Below are positions 26,206 through 34,226 of a stretch of DNA of 64,000 nt, one piece after another. Position 1 is the first letter of the stretch, and each line of letters opens with the position of its first letter. The position numbers and the translations under genes are program-made. The DNA is taken from the NCBI RefSeq assembly GCF_001995215.1, contig NZ_MUXN01000011.1, positions 179,307 through 243,306 on the forward strand. Reading direction: 5' to 3'. The notes under the pieces are model-generated. The model ran no database searches. It had not been told where the DNA came from and was given only the letters and a program-made list of their open reading frames with translations. Origin of the DNA: Amycolatopsis azurea DSM 43854. Its GTDB lineage: Bacteria; Actinomycetota; Actinomycetes; Mycobacteriales; Pseudonocardiaceae.

Positions 26206-26982
26206 ATGAACACGATCTGCCGGAAGTTCTCCGGATGTCTCGCGGTCGCCGTCGCGACGCTGCTCCCCGCCACGCTGCCCGCTTCGGCGAGCGAGAACGT
26301 CGTCGCGCCCTCGGCCGGCGATCTCGCGGCCGCCGTGAGCGTCGCAGCGCAGCCTGACGCGATCGGGCTCGCGAGATCGAACTTCCGGCAGGTCGACCAC
26401 ATCGAACCGCAACGGATCACCATGGGGGAGAAGGGTTTCCCGGTCTACACCCTCAATCCCGATTTCGTCAGGGGCATCGCGGGCGCGCCGGCGGGCGTGC
26501 TGAGGTCCGTCGCCGTGACGGCCACCGCCGATTCCGGTCAGAAGGCGACCTTGCAGGCGATGCCGGAAGGCCCGGGGAAGTGGGTCGCCGCGAGCGTGTT
26601 CTCCGGGAACGACGAAGAGTCCCTGAGCGCGCGGCTCCGGCCCGGTTCGGTGCTGCTCAACGAACCCCAGATCAACGGCTGGTACGAACTGCGCCCCGAC
26701 GGCGTGGTGCTGCTGCAAGCGAGCCTGCCGCAGTCGCCGGTGGGCAAGCTCCTCCCGCTTTCCGAGTACCAGCGGAACGTCCACGGTCGCTACGCCGACA
26801 AGCTGCCGGGATCCGACTACCAGCGCGACGGCGGGATCGGCTTCGCGCAGGCCGCCCCGCCCGCGGCCGTCGACACCGGCATACCTGTGTCGATCTTGGC
26901 CGGGTTGATCGCCGCCGGCGTCGCCGGGATCGGGCTCGTGCTGGTCACGGTGTGGCGGAAACGCCGTCTCACTCCCAGATGA
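26206..26982 (+). CDS. Exported, C-terminally membrane-anchored partner of the cysteine protease
   Basis: A 258-aa protein of no recognised family. It has a signal peptide (LAVAVATLLPATLPASAS), an extracellular beta-rich region of about 190 residues, then one C-terminal membrane span (SILAGLIAAGVAGIGLVLVT) and a basic tail (VWRKRRLTPR), so the main domain is outside and tethered. It follows the protease gene after 9 bp. An inhibitor, adaptor or substrate of the protease would each fit. The 3' end overlaps the convergent regulator gene by 14 bp. Confidence 0.8.
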   Translation: MNTICRKFSGCLAVAVATLLPATLPASASENVVAPSAGDLAAAVSVAAQPDAIGLARSNFRQVDHIEPQRITMGEKGFPVYTLNPDFVRGIAGAPAGVLRSVAVTATADSGQKATLQAMPEGPGKWVAASVFSGNDEESLSARLRPGSVLLNEPQINGWYELRPDGVVLLQASLPQSPVGKLLPLSEYQRNVHGRYADKLPGSDYQRDGGIGFAQAAPPAAVDTGIPVSILAGLIAAGVAGIGLVLVTVWRKRRLTPR

Positions 26983-27916
26983 GGTCGATCCCCGCGATCC
27001 CGACATCGAGGTCCTCGAAGTAGGCGCTGACCGTCGCACCCGGGCCGGGATGCAGCGGCTCGCTGACCACGGGAGCCAGTTCTTCGCGCTCCCGCACGGT
27101 TTTGACACAGCGGGCCGGGATCGAGGCGGGGTCGAAGCGCATCCGGAGCAGGTACGCCGACATGCGGGCCCGCACCGTCCGGTGGAAACAGGTGGCCCGG
27201 ACCGAAGCGGCCAGGCGCAAGGTGAACGCGAAGGTGTGCGTTTCTCCTTCGGCCAGGCTGCGGTCGAAGAGGAGCTCGAACACCATCCCCGGTGACGTGG
27301 TGCTCCGGCGCACCCTGCCTCTCCGGCAGCCCTCGGTGGCGACGACCGTCGTGGCTTCCATGTCGGTGCCGTCTTCGTCCTGATGAGTCACCACGAAGCC
27401 GTCCGCGCCGGGCTCTCGCGCCCGCACCACCATGGTCGAGGTGATCTCCGAGGCCCGGCCTTGCCCGGTCATGGTCAGCACGTCGACGACGGTCACCACG
27501 TCGAGTTTCGCGTTTCCCACCGCGCCGGGTGATTCGCTCAGTTCGTCCATCAGCGAGCAGGTTTCGGCCCAGCTCTGCCGCAGTTCCGCCACCGAGGGTC
27601 GGCGGTCGTCGCCCCCTGACCGCCGCTGCGGGCCGATCAGCACGACCAGGCTGTCCGGCGGCAGCCCCAGCACCGCTTCGAGCGCGCGGACGACGTCGAG
27701 CGAGCGTGGCGTCGACGGATGCCGGAGCCCGCGCTGCCAGTAGCTCAAGGTCGATTCGGCCACGGGGACACCGCGTGCCGCCAGATGCGCGCGGATACGG
27801 GACAGGGAAAGCCCGCGGTGCTCCACCGCTTCGGAAAGCGCACGATGGAATGGTCCGGACCTGACCGCGTCCGGCACCGTTCGCCGTACGCTGGGCTCCT
27901 CGCGTTCCTGGTACAT
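26969..27916 (-). CDS. HTH regulator with unrecognised C-terminal domain
   Basis: A 315-aa protein. Residues about 20-75 form an XRE-like helix-turn-helix with an unusual spacing (LSLSRIRAHLAARGVPVAES, then TLSYWQRGLRHPS). The remaining 200 residues are beta-rich (AKLDVVTVVDVLTMTGQGRA, ETHTFAFTLRLAASVRATCF) and end in AYFEDLDVGIAGIDLIWE; I do not recognise that domain. ATG 27916 follows GGTGGGGGTG. It converges on the protease-partner gene and lies 93 bp from the P450 stop on the same strand. A sensor-regulator role is inferred from the HTH only. Confidence 0.78.
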   Translation of the reverse strand: MYQEREEPSVRRTVPDAVRSGPFHRALSEAVEHRGLSLSRIRAHLAARGVPVAESTLSYWQRGLRHPSTPRSLDVVRALEAVLGLPPDSLVVLIGPQRRSGGDDRRPSVAELRQSWAETCSLMDELSESPGAVGNAKLDVVTVVDVLTMTGQGRASEITSTMVVRAREPGADGFVVTHQDEDGTDMEATTVVATEGCRRGRVRRSTTSPGMVFELLFDRSLAEGETHTFAFTLRLAASVRATCFHRTVRARMSAYLLRMRFDPASIPARCVKTVREREELAPVVSEPLHPGPGATVSAYFEDLDVGIAGIDLIWE

Positions 27917-28009
27917 GGCACCCCCACCGACGCCGGGTTGGCGCAAAGCATGCGCAGTCCGGCGCCGGTCGGCAACCGTCAAAGGTCGAGAACCGGACTT
28001 TCCGCCCCG

Positions 28010-29197
28010 TCAGGCGAATTCGAGCCGCAGGCTTTCCATCCCGCGCAGCGTCACCTGCTTCACCCAGACCGGATCGGCCGTCCGCCGGAAGGCGCGGCCG
28101 GTACCGAGCAGCGTTTCGAACAGGGTCCGGCCTTCCAACCGCGCCAGCGGGGCGCCGAGACAGAAGTGGATGCCCTGTCCCAGCGCGAGATGCCTCGGCG
28201 AGGGACGGTCGACGTCGAAGCTGTCCGGCCGCTCGTACGCGCGCGGGTCGCGGTTGGCCGCCCCCAGCAACACGATCGCCTGAGCGCCCTCGCCGACGGA
28301 CAGGCCGCCGATGGTCGTGTCCCGCAAGGCGATCCGCATGGTCAGCTGGACGGGGGAGTCGAACCGGAGCATCTCTTCGACCGCGTTCGGGACCTTCGAG
28401 TGGTCCTCGGCCAGTTTCCGGTGCTGCTCCGGGTTGTCCAGCAGGGCGAGGACCCCGTTGCCGATCAGGTTGGTCGTCGTCTCGTGCCCGGCGACCAGCA
28501 GGAGCATCGCGGTGATCACCAGCTCGCCCTCGCTGAGCCTGTCGCCCTCGTCGGACACCGAAACCAGGTCGGAGAACAGGTCGCCGGTCGGCCGCTTCCG
28601 GCGTTCCTTCGCCAGCTCACGGAAGTAGGCGACGAACTCGCGGCGGGCGGCGACGGCCGCGGCGAAGGTCTCCTTCGCGATCAGGAACGCCGGGTCGAGC
28701 GCGCGCCCCATGGCGTCCGACCAGCCCTCGAAGCGGTCGCGGTCGGCCAGCGGAACCCCGAGCAGCTCGCTGATCACGACGACCGGCAGCGGCTTCGCGA
28801 CCTCGGTCATCAGGTCGAATTCGCCCATTTCGAGCGCTTTGAAGACCAGTTCCTTCGCCAGCTCTTCGACCCGCGGGGCGAGCTGTTCGACCATCCTCGG
28901 CGTGAACGCCTTGGACACCAGGCGTCGCAGCCGCGTGTGATCGGGCGGGTCGAGCGCGAGGAACGACCGGACCACCCGGCCCTGGTCGTCCACCGGCTCG
29001 TTCTCGTGCGGATCCGGCAGCACCTCCGGTTCGGAATGCCCGAACGCGGGGTTCTTCAGCAGCGCGGACGCCTCCTCGAACCCGCTCACCACGAAGAACC
29101 GGTCGGCGGCCTCGAACACCGGGCCGCGGTCGAAGACCTGACGGTAGAACGGGTACGGATCGGTCCTGGTCTCCGGCGTGAGCAGGTTCTCGAGCAT
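28010..29197 (-). CDS. Cytochrome P450
   Basis: A 395-aa soluble haem monooxygenase. The oxygen-binding helix reads LLLVAGHETTTNLIG (236-241 AGHETT), the ExxR motif is E275-M-L-R278, and the haem ligand is Cys346 in LGQGIHFCLGAP, where the usual first Phe is Leu. Length and motifs match the CYP107-like class common in actinobacteria. Electrons would come from a ferredoxin and reductase, neither of which is encoded nearby. No biosynthetic genes adjoin it, so substrate is open. ATG 29197 gives the family-typical start MLENLLTPETRTDPYPFYRQ. Confidence 0.93.
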   Translation of the reverse strand: MLENLLTPETRTDPYPFYRQVFDRGPVFEAADRFFVVSGFEEASALLKNPAFGHSEPEVLPDPHENEPVDDQGRVVRSFLALDPPDHTRLRRLVSKAFTPRMVEQLAPRVEELAKELVFKALEMGEFDLMTEVAKPLPVVVISELLGVPLADRDRFEGWSDAMGRALDPAFLIAKETFAAAVAARREFVAYFRELAKERRKRPTGDLFSDLVSVSDEGDRLSEGELVITAMLLLVAGHETTTNLIGNGVLALLDNPEQHRKLAEDHSKVPNAVEEMLRFDSPVQLTMRIALRDTTIGGLSVGEGAQAIVLLGAANRDPRAYERPDSFDVDRPSPRHLALGQGIHFCLGAPLARLEGRTLFETLLGTGRAFRRTADPVWVKQVTLRGMESLRLEFA

Positions 29198-29250
29198 GAC
29201 CCCGATCCTATGCTCAGCCGGAGGTGTCCTGTGGCGAGTCGGTCGGGGTG

Positions 29251-29296
29251 GTCGTGAGTGGTAAGTGCCGTTCTAACGACACTTACCACTCACGAC
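29251..29296. repeat. Long palindrome, GTCGTGAGTGG family
   Basis: Arms of 22 bp (29251-29272 and 29275-29296) with one mismatched pair; the arms match the element at 16244 base for base except for that pair. It lies 54 bp upstream of the P450 start, on the promoter side, so it is not acting as that gene's terminator. Confidence 0.9.
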
Positions 29297-29341
29297 CCGC
29301 TTGACCCGTCGCGGTCCGGCGTGGTCTGGGGAGGGCGTGTC

Positions 29342-29388
29342 GCGAAAGCCACGTTCGCAACCTTCAACGTTGCGAACGTGGCTTTCGC
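29342..29388. repeat. Long perfect palindrome, GTGAAAGCCAC family
   Basis: Perfect 20-bp arms GCGAAAGCCACGTTCGCAAC (29342-29361) and complement (29369-29388) with a 7-nt loop. Compared with 16092 it has a G in place of T at the arm centre in both arms, a compensated change. Confidence 0.9.
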
Positions 29389-29478
29389 AACCCGTTCTCG
29401 CCCAGTCGGAGGCGCGGAAACGCGGTGGCGGGAAGTCGCGCGTGGTGCCCCTGCCAGGCGCCCGTCCCCGAGCCTCGT

Positions 29479-29535
29479 GTGTCGCGAAAGCCACTTTCGC
29501 GGCACCTGGTGTCCCGAAAGTGGCTTTCGCGACAC
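29479..29535. repeat. Long perfect palindrome, GTGAAAGCCAC family
   Basis: Perfect 21-bp arms beginning GTGTCGCGAAAGCCACTTTC (29479-29499, complement 29515-29535) around a 15-nt centre that itself contains near-complementary GGCACC and GGTGTC. It lies 34 bp after the DUF2334 stop on the opposite strand. The whole gap 29198-29569 is three palindromes and no gene. Confidence 0.9.
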
Positions 29536-29569
29536 CGCCTTCTGTACCCGGGCGCGGCACAGCTCCGGC

Positions 29570-31276
29570 TCAGTCGCCGAGGATTTCCGCCGGTGCGGCG
29601 AAGCGGTACCCCAGTGCCCGCAACGAGTTCACCAGGTCCCGCAGGCCACCCTCGCCGAGGAACGGGTGGTAGAAGAAGCTCGCGACGTTGTCGCGGACGA
29701 CGAGCGCGCTCTGGGCGTCGGCGAGCATGTCCACGGCGGTGCGGGAGGCATGCTGGTTGAACGCGACGGGTGCCACGTTGCCGATGTTCTCGGGGACGAC
29801 GTTCGCGCCGTAGACGTCACGCACCGGGTACGGGAAGAACTGGCCGTACACCTGTTCCGTCGTCGCCGTGGCCGTCGACCCGCAGCGGCCGCCGGGGCAG
29901 AAACCCGCGTAGTAGCTGCCGCGGTCGTAGCGGGCCTGGAAGAGTTCGGTGGTCCGCTGGTAGTCCACGGCGGAACCGCCGTAGTGCGGGAACTCGAACA
30001 TCGTCGGTTCCGGGAGGCCCACCCGCTTGAATTCCCCGAGCCCGGTCGCGATGCGGCCGTCGAACCAGCGCACCGAGTCCTCGGGCATCGGTCCGTCCAT
30101 GCGCACGACGCCGTCGCCGTCGACGCTGGACTTGTAGAACTCGAAGTCGCTCGCGCTCACCCCGTCGTACGGGTTCGGGCCGTTGTCGCTTTGGTGACTG
30201 TAGCCGTGCATGACCAGCGTCGCGCCCGCCTGGACGGATTCCTTGAGCACGTCGACCAGATCCGGCGAGTCCACCAGCCGCGCGGACGTCGGCTCGCCGT
30301 CGTTGGCCCGGCCCTGGGGATCCGAGTAGTACGGGTAGACCGCGAGGGAGAACGGGATCTTCTCGCGGATGAGGAAGTCCGTGACCCGGCGGAGTTCTTC
30401 GGGTTTGGTGCGCGGGCCGACGTCTTCGAGCCGGATCAGCGCGCGGTGCCGGTTCGGCGCCTGCGGCGACAGGACACCCAGCAGGATGTCGGCCGCGGCG
30501 AGGTAGCGGTCCTGCGCTTCGGCGTACGCGTAAGGAACTTCGGCCACGTACGTCAACTGTCCTGAATGGACTGCCCAGGGTGACGGCGTGCCGCCCGGAG
30601 CGCTCGCTTCGGCCAGGATCTGGACTTTCGTCGAGTCCCGGACGTCGATCGCGACGACCCCGGTGCCCGAACGGGGATCGCGGCGCAGCGGAGTGCCCTT
30701 GTAGGTGACCGTGGTGGGGTTGTCGTCGCGGTAACCCTCCGCACGCCAGCCGGGGATGGCGCGCAGTTGCCAGATGTTGGCCCCGATCCAGACCACGGGG
30801 ATCCGAGCCGCCGTGACGTCCTCGAGGAACGCCTTCGGCAGCGCCGCGTCGGAGACCGAGCCGAGATAGACGACGGCCTGGAAGTCGTTCGCCTGCCGGG
30901 CCCGGTAGTCGGCGGCGGGCTGCATCGTCCAGGCGGTGCCGCGGGAAACGAGGTTCGCGGTGAACATCGCGTACGCCTCGGCCGTCCGGACCTCTTCGGG
31001 CGGGGACGTGGTCCCGTCCTTCTTGCGTCCGTCGTCGTAGAGCACGAGGGTCTTGCGGTCCGGGTCGCCGCCGGGACCGGGCATTCCCGCCTTGGCCGCC
31101 TCGGGAAGGCGGCCGGCGAGCGGCACCGGCGTGGCGGGCGGCGAGGCCGTGACCGGATCCGCCTCGGTGACCTGGACGAGCACGACCACGGCGACGGTGA
31201 CGGCGACGACCGCGACGACGGCGAGCCGAAACCAAGCGGGCAAGCGGAACCGCTGCCCGCCCTTGTCCTTCGTCAT
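29570..31276 (-). CDS. DUF2334 polysaccharide-deacetylase-like protein, membrane-anchored
   Basis: A 568-aa protein with one N-terminal membrane anchor (FRLAVVAVVAVTVAVVVLVQ) and an extracellular remainder. The C-terminal half (ALIRLEDVGPRTKPEELRRV, then ATLVMHGYSHQSDNGPNPYD) matches the DUF2334 family of the polysaccharide deacetylase fold, with Asp and His-x-x-x-His candidates for metal binding (EDVG, HGYSH). The N-terminal part resembles a beta-alpha glutamine-amidotransferase-like lobe (VYLGSVSDAALPKAFLEDV). It starts 4 bp after the epimerase gene, so it is co-expressed with sugar-nucleotide synthesis and near a GT2 polymerase. De-N-acetylation of a cell-surface polymer is the inferred role. 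Confidence 0.85.
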   Translation of the reverse strand: MTKDKGGQRFRLPAWFRLAVVAVVAVTVAVVVLVQVTEADPVTASPPATPVPLAGRLPEAAKAGMPGPGGDPDRKTLVLYDDGRKKDGTTSPPEEVRTAEAYAMFTANLVSRGTAWTMQPAADYRARQANDFQAVVYLGSVSDAALPKAFLEDVTAARIPVVWIGANIWQLRAIPGWRAEGYRDDNPTTVTYKGTPLRRDPRSGTGVVAIDVRDSTKVQILAEASAPGGTPSPWAVHSGQLTYVAEVPYAYAEAQDRYLAAADILLGVLSPQAPNRHRALIRLEDVGPRTKPEELRRVTDFLIREKIPFSLAVYPYYSDPQGRANDGEPTSARLVDSPDLVDVLKESVQAGATLVMHGYSHQSDNGPNPYDGVSASDFEFYKSSVDGDGVVRMDGPMPEDSVRWFDGRIATGLGEFKRVGLPEPTMFEFPHYGGSAVDYQRTTELFQARYDRGSYYAGFCPGGRCGSTATATTEQVYGQFFPYPVRDVYGANVVPENIGNVAPVAFNQHASRTAVDMLADAQSALVVRDNVASFFYHPFLGEGGLRDLVNSLRALGYRFAAPAEILGD

Positions 31277-31280
31277 CGGG

Positions 31281-32495
31281 TCAGACCTCGGCCAGTTCGC
31301 TCGCGTCGGCGGGCCGGAACGGGGCGGGCAGGTCCGGGGCCAGGCCCAGCAGATACGCGAGCGCCTGCTCGGTCCGCTCGGCGGCGACGCCGTCGCCGAA
31401 GGGGTTGCCGCTGCTCATCATCCGCGTGCGCGCCGCCGGGTCGCTCAGCAGTTCCTTCGCCGTGGAGACGATCTTGTCGCGGTCGGTGCCGACGAGCAGG
31501 GCACAGCCGGCGTTCACGGCCTCCATGCGCTCGGTGACGTCACGGAGCACCAGGACCGGGACACCGAAAGTCGGGGCTTCTTCCTGGATGCCACCGGAAT
31601 CGGAGAGCACGAGCGTGCTGGCGGCCAGCGTCGCGGCCAGTTCGGGATAGGGCAGGGGGCCGGTGATCAGCGCGCCCGGTGTGCCCGCCAGTTCCTCGCG
31701 GACCAGGCTCCGCACCTCCGGGTTCGGATGCGCGGGAAGCACCACCCGCAGTTCCGGATCCGCGGCCATCAGTTCCGTCACCGCGCGCAGCACTCGGCGC
31801 ATCGGCTCGCCCCAGGATTCGCGGCGGTGAAGGGTGACCAGCATCAGTTTGACCGCGCCGCGGGTCGCGTTTTCGAGCAGTGTCGCCAATTCCGGGTTGT
31901 GCACCGTGGTGGATTTGTCCGTCACCGTGAGGATCGCGTCGACGACGGTGTTCCCCGCGACGAGCACGTTCTGCTCCGGCACCCCTTCGGCGCGCAGGTT
32001 CGCGGCAGCGTCGGGGGTCGGTGCCAGGTGGAGCGCGGCCGTCTGGCTCACCAGTTTCCGGTTGAGCTCCTCGGGAAACGGCGCGCCCAGGTCGAACGAG
32101 CGGAGCCCCGCTTCGAGGTGCACGACGGGGACGCGGCGCCAGAACGCGGCGAGCGCCCCGGCCAAGGTGGTCGTGGTGTCGCCCTGGACGACCACGGCGG
32201 CGGGCGGGCGCCGATCCGCTACTTCTTCGAGACCGGTGAGAAGGCCGGACAGGAGTTCCGGCTGGGAACCCGTTCGCCTGTTCAGGGTCAGGTTTTCATC
32301 CGCCGTCAAGCCGAAGGTCGCCAAGGCTTGGCCGACCATTTCCGGATGCTGCCCCGTGGCGACGACCACGGGCCGCATCCGGCCCGCGGACGTCAATGCC
32401 CTGGCCACCGGAGCGAGTTTCACGGCTTCCGGGCGGGTTCCGGCGACCAGCCAGATTTCGGGCATGACGTCGGTCTCGTTCTGTGCGTTACGCAC
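31281..32495 (-). CDS. wecB: UDP-N-acetylglucosamine 2-epimerase (WecB type)
   Basis: A 404-aa non-hydrolysing epimerase interconverting UDP-GlcNAc and UDP-ManNAc in the cytoplasm. The start of the domain (IWLVAGTRPEAVKLAPVARA), the VVQGDTTTTLAGALAAF segment and LVLSDSGGIQEEAPTFGVPV are family hallmarks. GTG 32495 is preferred because GAAGGA lies six bases upstream; ATG 32465 would remove ten residues before the conserved strand. It leads the epimerase-DUF2334 operon, divergent from the GT2 operon. UDP-ManNAc is therefore a likely precursor of the polymer made at this locus. Confidence 0.92.
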   Translation of the reverse strand: MRNAQNETDVMPEIWLVAGTRPEAVKLAPVARALTSAGRMRPVVVATGQHPEMVGQALATFGLTADENLTLNRRTGSQPELLSGLLTGLEEVADRRPPAAVVVQGDTTTTLAGALAAFWRRVPVVHLEAGLRSFDLGAPFPEELNRKLVSQTAALHLAPTPDAAANLRAEGVPEQNVLVAGNTVVDAILTVTDKSTTVHNPELATLLENATRGAVKLMLVTLHRRESWGEPMRRVLRAVTELMAADPELRVVLPAHPNPEVRSLVREELAGTPGALITGPLPYPELAATLAASTLVLSDSGGIQEEAPTFGVPVLVLRDVTERMEAVNAGCALLVGTDRDKIVSTAKELLSDPAARTRMMSSGNPFGDGVAAERTEQALAYLLGLAPDLPAPFRPADASELAEV

Positions 32496-32634
32496 CTGGT
32501 CCTTCTTCCGGTTCGCGCTGAGGTACGGCGTGAATTCGTCGTTGAAGTCACGAAAGAGTGGTAGGTGAGGCGAGGATCACTAGCTGATGGTCACCTTTAC
32601 GGGGGATCGTCGCCCGCGAACGTTAACACAGACG

Positions 32635-32711
32635 GGGTACTGTACCCACCCGAAAGGCTGAATATCGCTTCCCTGGGTGACCCCGTACTCACGGTATGAA
32701 AACTGTGAGTA
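32635..32711. promoter_or_regulatory. Dyads in the divergent polysaccharide promoter
   Basis: GGGTAC-T-GTACCC at 32635-32647 is a perfect palindrome. TACTCACGGT (32686-32695) and ACTGTGAGTA (32702-32711) form a 10-bp inverted repeat with one mismatch and a 6-nt loop, ending 35 bp before the 51-aa gene. The 250-bp gap 32496-32745 lies between the divergent epimerase and GT2 operons and holds no other gene. Either dyad could be an operator; the second could be a leader hairpin. Confidence 0.5.
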
Positions 32712-32745
32712 GATGTTTGTGGCGCCCCCTGTCCGAAGGAAAGAC

Positions 32746-32901
32746 ATGTCGATGGTGCCGGTGGGCCCGGTCAAGGTTTCCGCGCTCGGAATCGGCGCGA
32801 CGATGGCAGGCGCGACGGTGAGCACCGTGCTCGCGATGGTGATCGGGACGGTCGCCTTGCTGCTCATGGCGCGTTCGCTGCACCTTCGCCTGAAGGACTG
32901 A
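32746..32901 (+). CDS. 51-residue single-span membrane protein next to the GT2 synthase
   Basis: A small protein with one long hydrophobic segment (ATVSTVLAMVIGTVALLLMA) and a basic C-terminus (RSLHLRLKD). The ribosome site AAGGAAAG sits three bases before ATG 32746; an upstream ATG at 32713 has none. It is 11 bp ahead of the GT2 gene, so the two are co-translated. Small membrane subunits accompany several processive polysaccharide synthases, and such an accessory role is inferred; no sequence family is recognised. Confidence 0.75.
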   Translation: MSMVPVGPVKVSALGIGATMAGATVSTVLAMVIGTVALLLMARSLHLRLKD

Positions 32902-32912
32902 ACCACCCGCCG

Positions 32913-34214
32913 ATGACCAATCCCGCCTTCGCCGCGACCATGACGTTGTTGCTTCTGTGGTGGCCGGCGCACAACATCCTGCTCGCGGCGTTCGCGTGGC
33001 GCACCGGACGTCCGCGCCGGTCGGCGGCCGCACGCGGCGAGGGGCTGGAGTTCTGGATCGTCATCCCGGCGCTCAACGAGGAGCGCGTGGTCGGAAACAC
33101 CGTCCGAAACGCGCTTTCGCTTGGCACGGAACGAAACCCGGTGCGCGTCCTGGTCATCGACGACGGCTCGGACGACGGCACGCCGGACGTCCTCCGCGAG
33201 GTGACGGATCCGCGCCTGCACGTCCTGCGCCGCGAGCTCCCGCAGGCCCGGCAGGGCAAGGGTGAGGCGTTGAACGCCGGCTACCGCTACATCCTCCGGT
33301 TGTGCGAAGCCGAGGGAAGCGTGCCGAAGACGATCGTCGGCATCATCGACGGTGACGGCCGGGGCAGCCCCGGCATGCTGCGCGAGGTGGCCGACGTGTT
33401 CGGCGACCGCGGGGTCGGTGCCGTGCAATGCCGGGTGCGTATTCACAACCGGCGCAGCGTGCTCGCTTTGCTGCAGGATTTGGAGTTCGGCGCGGTCGCC
33501 GACGCGTCGCAAAGCCTGCGCGATCTCGCGGGCAGTGTCGGAATGGGCGGAAACGGGCAATTCTCGAGACTCGGGGTGCTGCGCCGCTTCGATCCCGCGC
33601 CGTGGTCGGACTGTCTTGTCGAGGATCTCGAACTCGGGCTGAGGCTGCACGTCGCGGGTATCCGGATGCGTTATGTGAAATCGGCCTGGGTGACCCAGCA
33701 AGGCCTCGTCGATCTGCCGAGGTTGTTACGGCAACGCACCCGATGGGCGCAGGGAAATCTGCAATGCGCGAGGCATTTGCGAAAATTGCTGGCATCGCGG
33801 CATGTGGGCAGTATCGGTCTTTTGGACTTCCTCGCCTATCTCGTGACACCGTGGTTGACGGTGCCGTTGTCCTTGGTGGTTTCCCTGTTGTTCGTGGGCA
33901 CATTGGTCGCTTCCTGGTCGGGTGTCACGCTGGGCGGGTTGATCGCGCCGCCGTCGGCCTTGCCGGGCGCGGCCCTGCTCGGCGTGGTCGTGCTGCTGGT
34001 GCCCGGTCTGGTGTGGGCCGTCGTGCACCGGCTGCGGCTCGGTGAGGAACCGCTGCACCGGTGCCTGCTCGCGGGCCTCCTCTATCCGGGATTCCTGGTG
34101 CTCGGCGTGATCGCGACCTGGCGGGCGCTGTTCCGCGTGCTGGCCCGCCGCAACAGCTGGACCAAGACGGAACGCTTGAGCGAGGACGAGACCGTCCCCG
34201 CCGGAGTCGCCTGA
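32913..34214 (+). CDS. Processive family 2 glycosyltransferase (polysaccharide synthase)
   Basis: A 433-aa membrane enzyme. An N-terminal span (ATMTLLLLWWPAHNILLAAF) leads into the GT-A domain, which has D83 (VLVIDDGSDDG), D146-x-D148 (IIDGDGRG), E237-D238 (LVEDLELGLRL) and the processivity motif Q274-R-T-R-W278 (RQRTRWAQGN). About four further spans follow (320-410). All motifs needed for a cellulose/hyaluronan/PNAG-type synthase are present, so it should polymerise a beta-linked chain while exporting it. With UDP-GlcNAc 2-epimerase and a deacetylase-like protein divergent from it, an amino-sugar polymer is likely. Confidence 0.9.
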   Translation: MTNPAFAATMTLLLLWWPAHNILLAAFAWRTGRPRRSAAARGEGLEFWIVIPALNEERVVGNTVRNALSLGTERNPVRVLVIDDGSDDGTPDVLREVTDPRLHVLRRELPQARQGKGEALNAGYRYILRLCEAEGSVPKTIVGIIDGDGRGSPGMLREVADVFGDRGVGAVQCRVRIHNRRSVLALLQDLEFGAVADASQSLRDLAGSVGMGGNGQFSRLGVLRRFDPAPWSDCLVEDLELGLRLHVAGIRMRYVKSAWVTQQGLVDLPRLLRQRTRWAQGNLQCARHLRKLLASRHVGSIGLLDFLAYLVTPWLTVPLSLVVSLLFVGTLVASWSGVTLGGLIAPPSALPGAALLGVVVLLVPGLVWAVVHRLRLGEEPLHRCLLAGLLYPGFLVLGVIATWRALFRVLARRNSWTKTERLSEDETVPAGVA

Positions 34215-34226
34215 GAAAGTGTCCGC

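Noticed and set aside
29251..29535. CRISPR array or insertion-sequence ends
   Set aside because: The repeats are palindromes of different families with irregular spacing and no spacers, cas genes, transposase or target duplications.
32570..32745. c-di-AMP (ydaO-type) riboswitch before the polysaccharide genes
   Set aside because: GGGTGACCCC-like segments are present but the long conserved core of that riboswitch is not.
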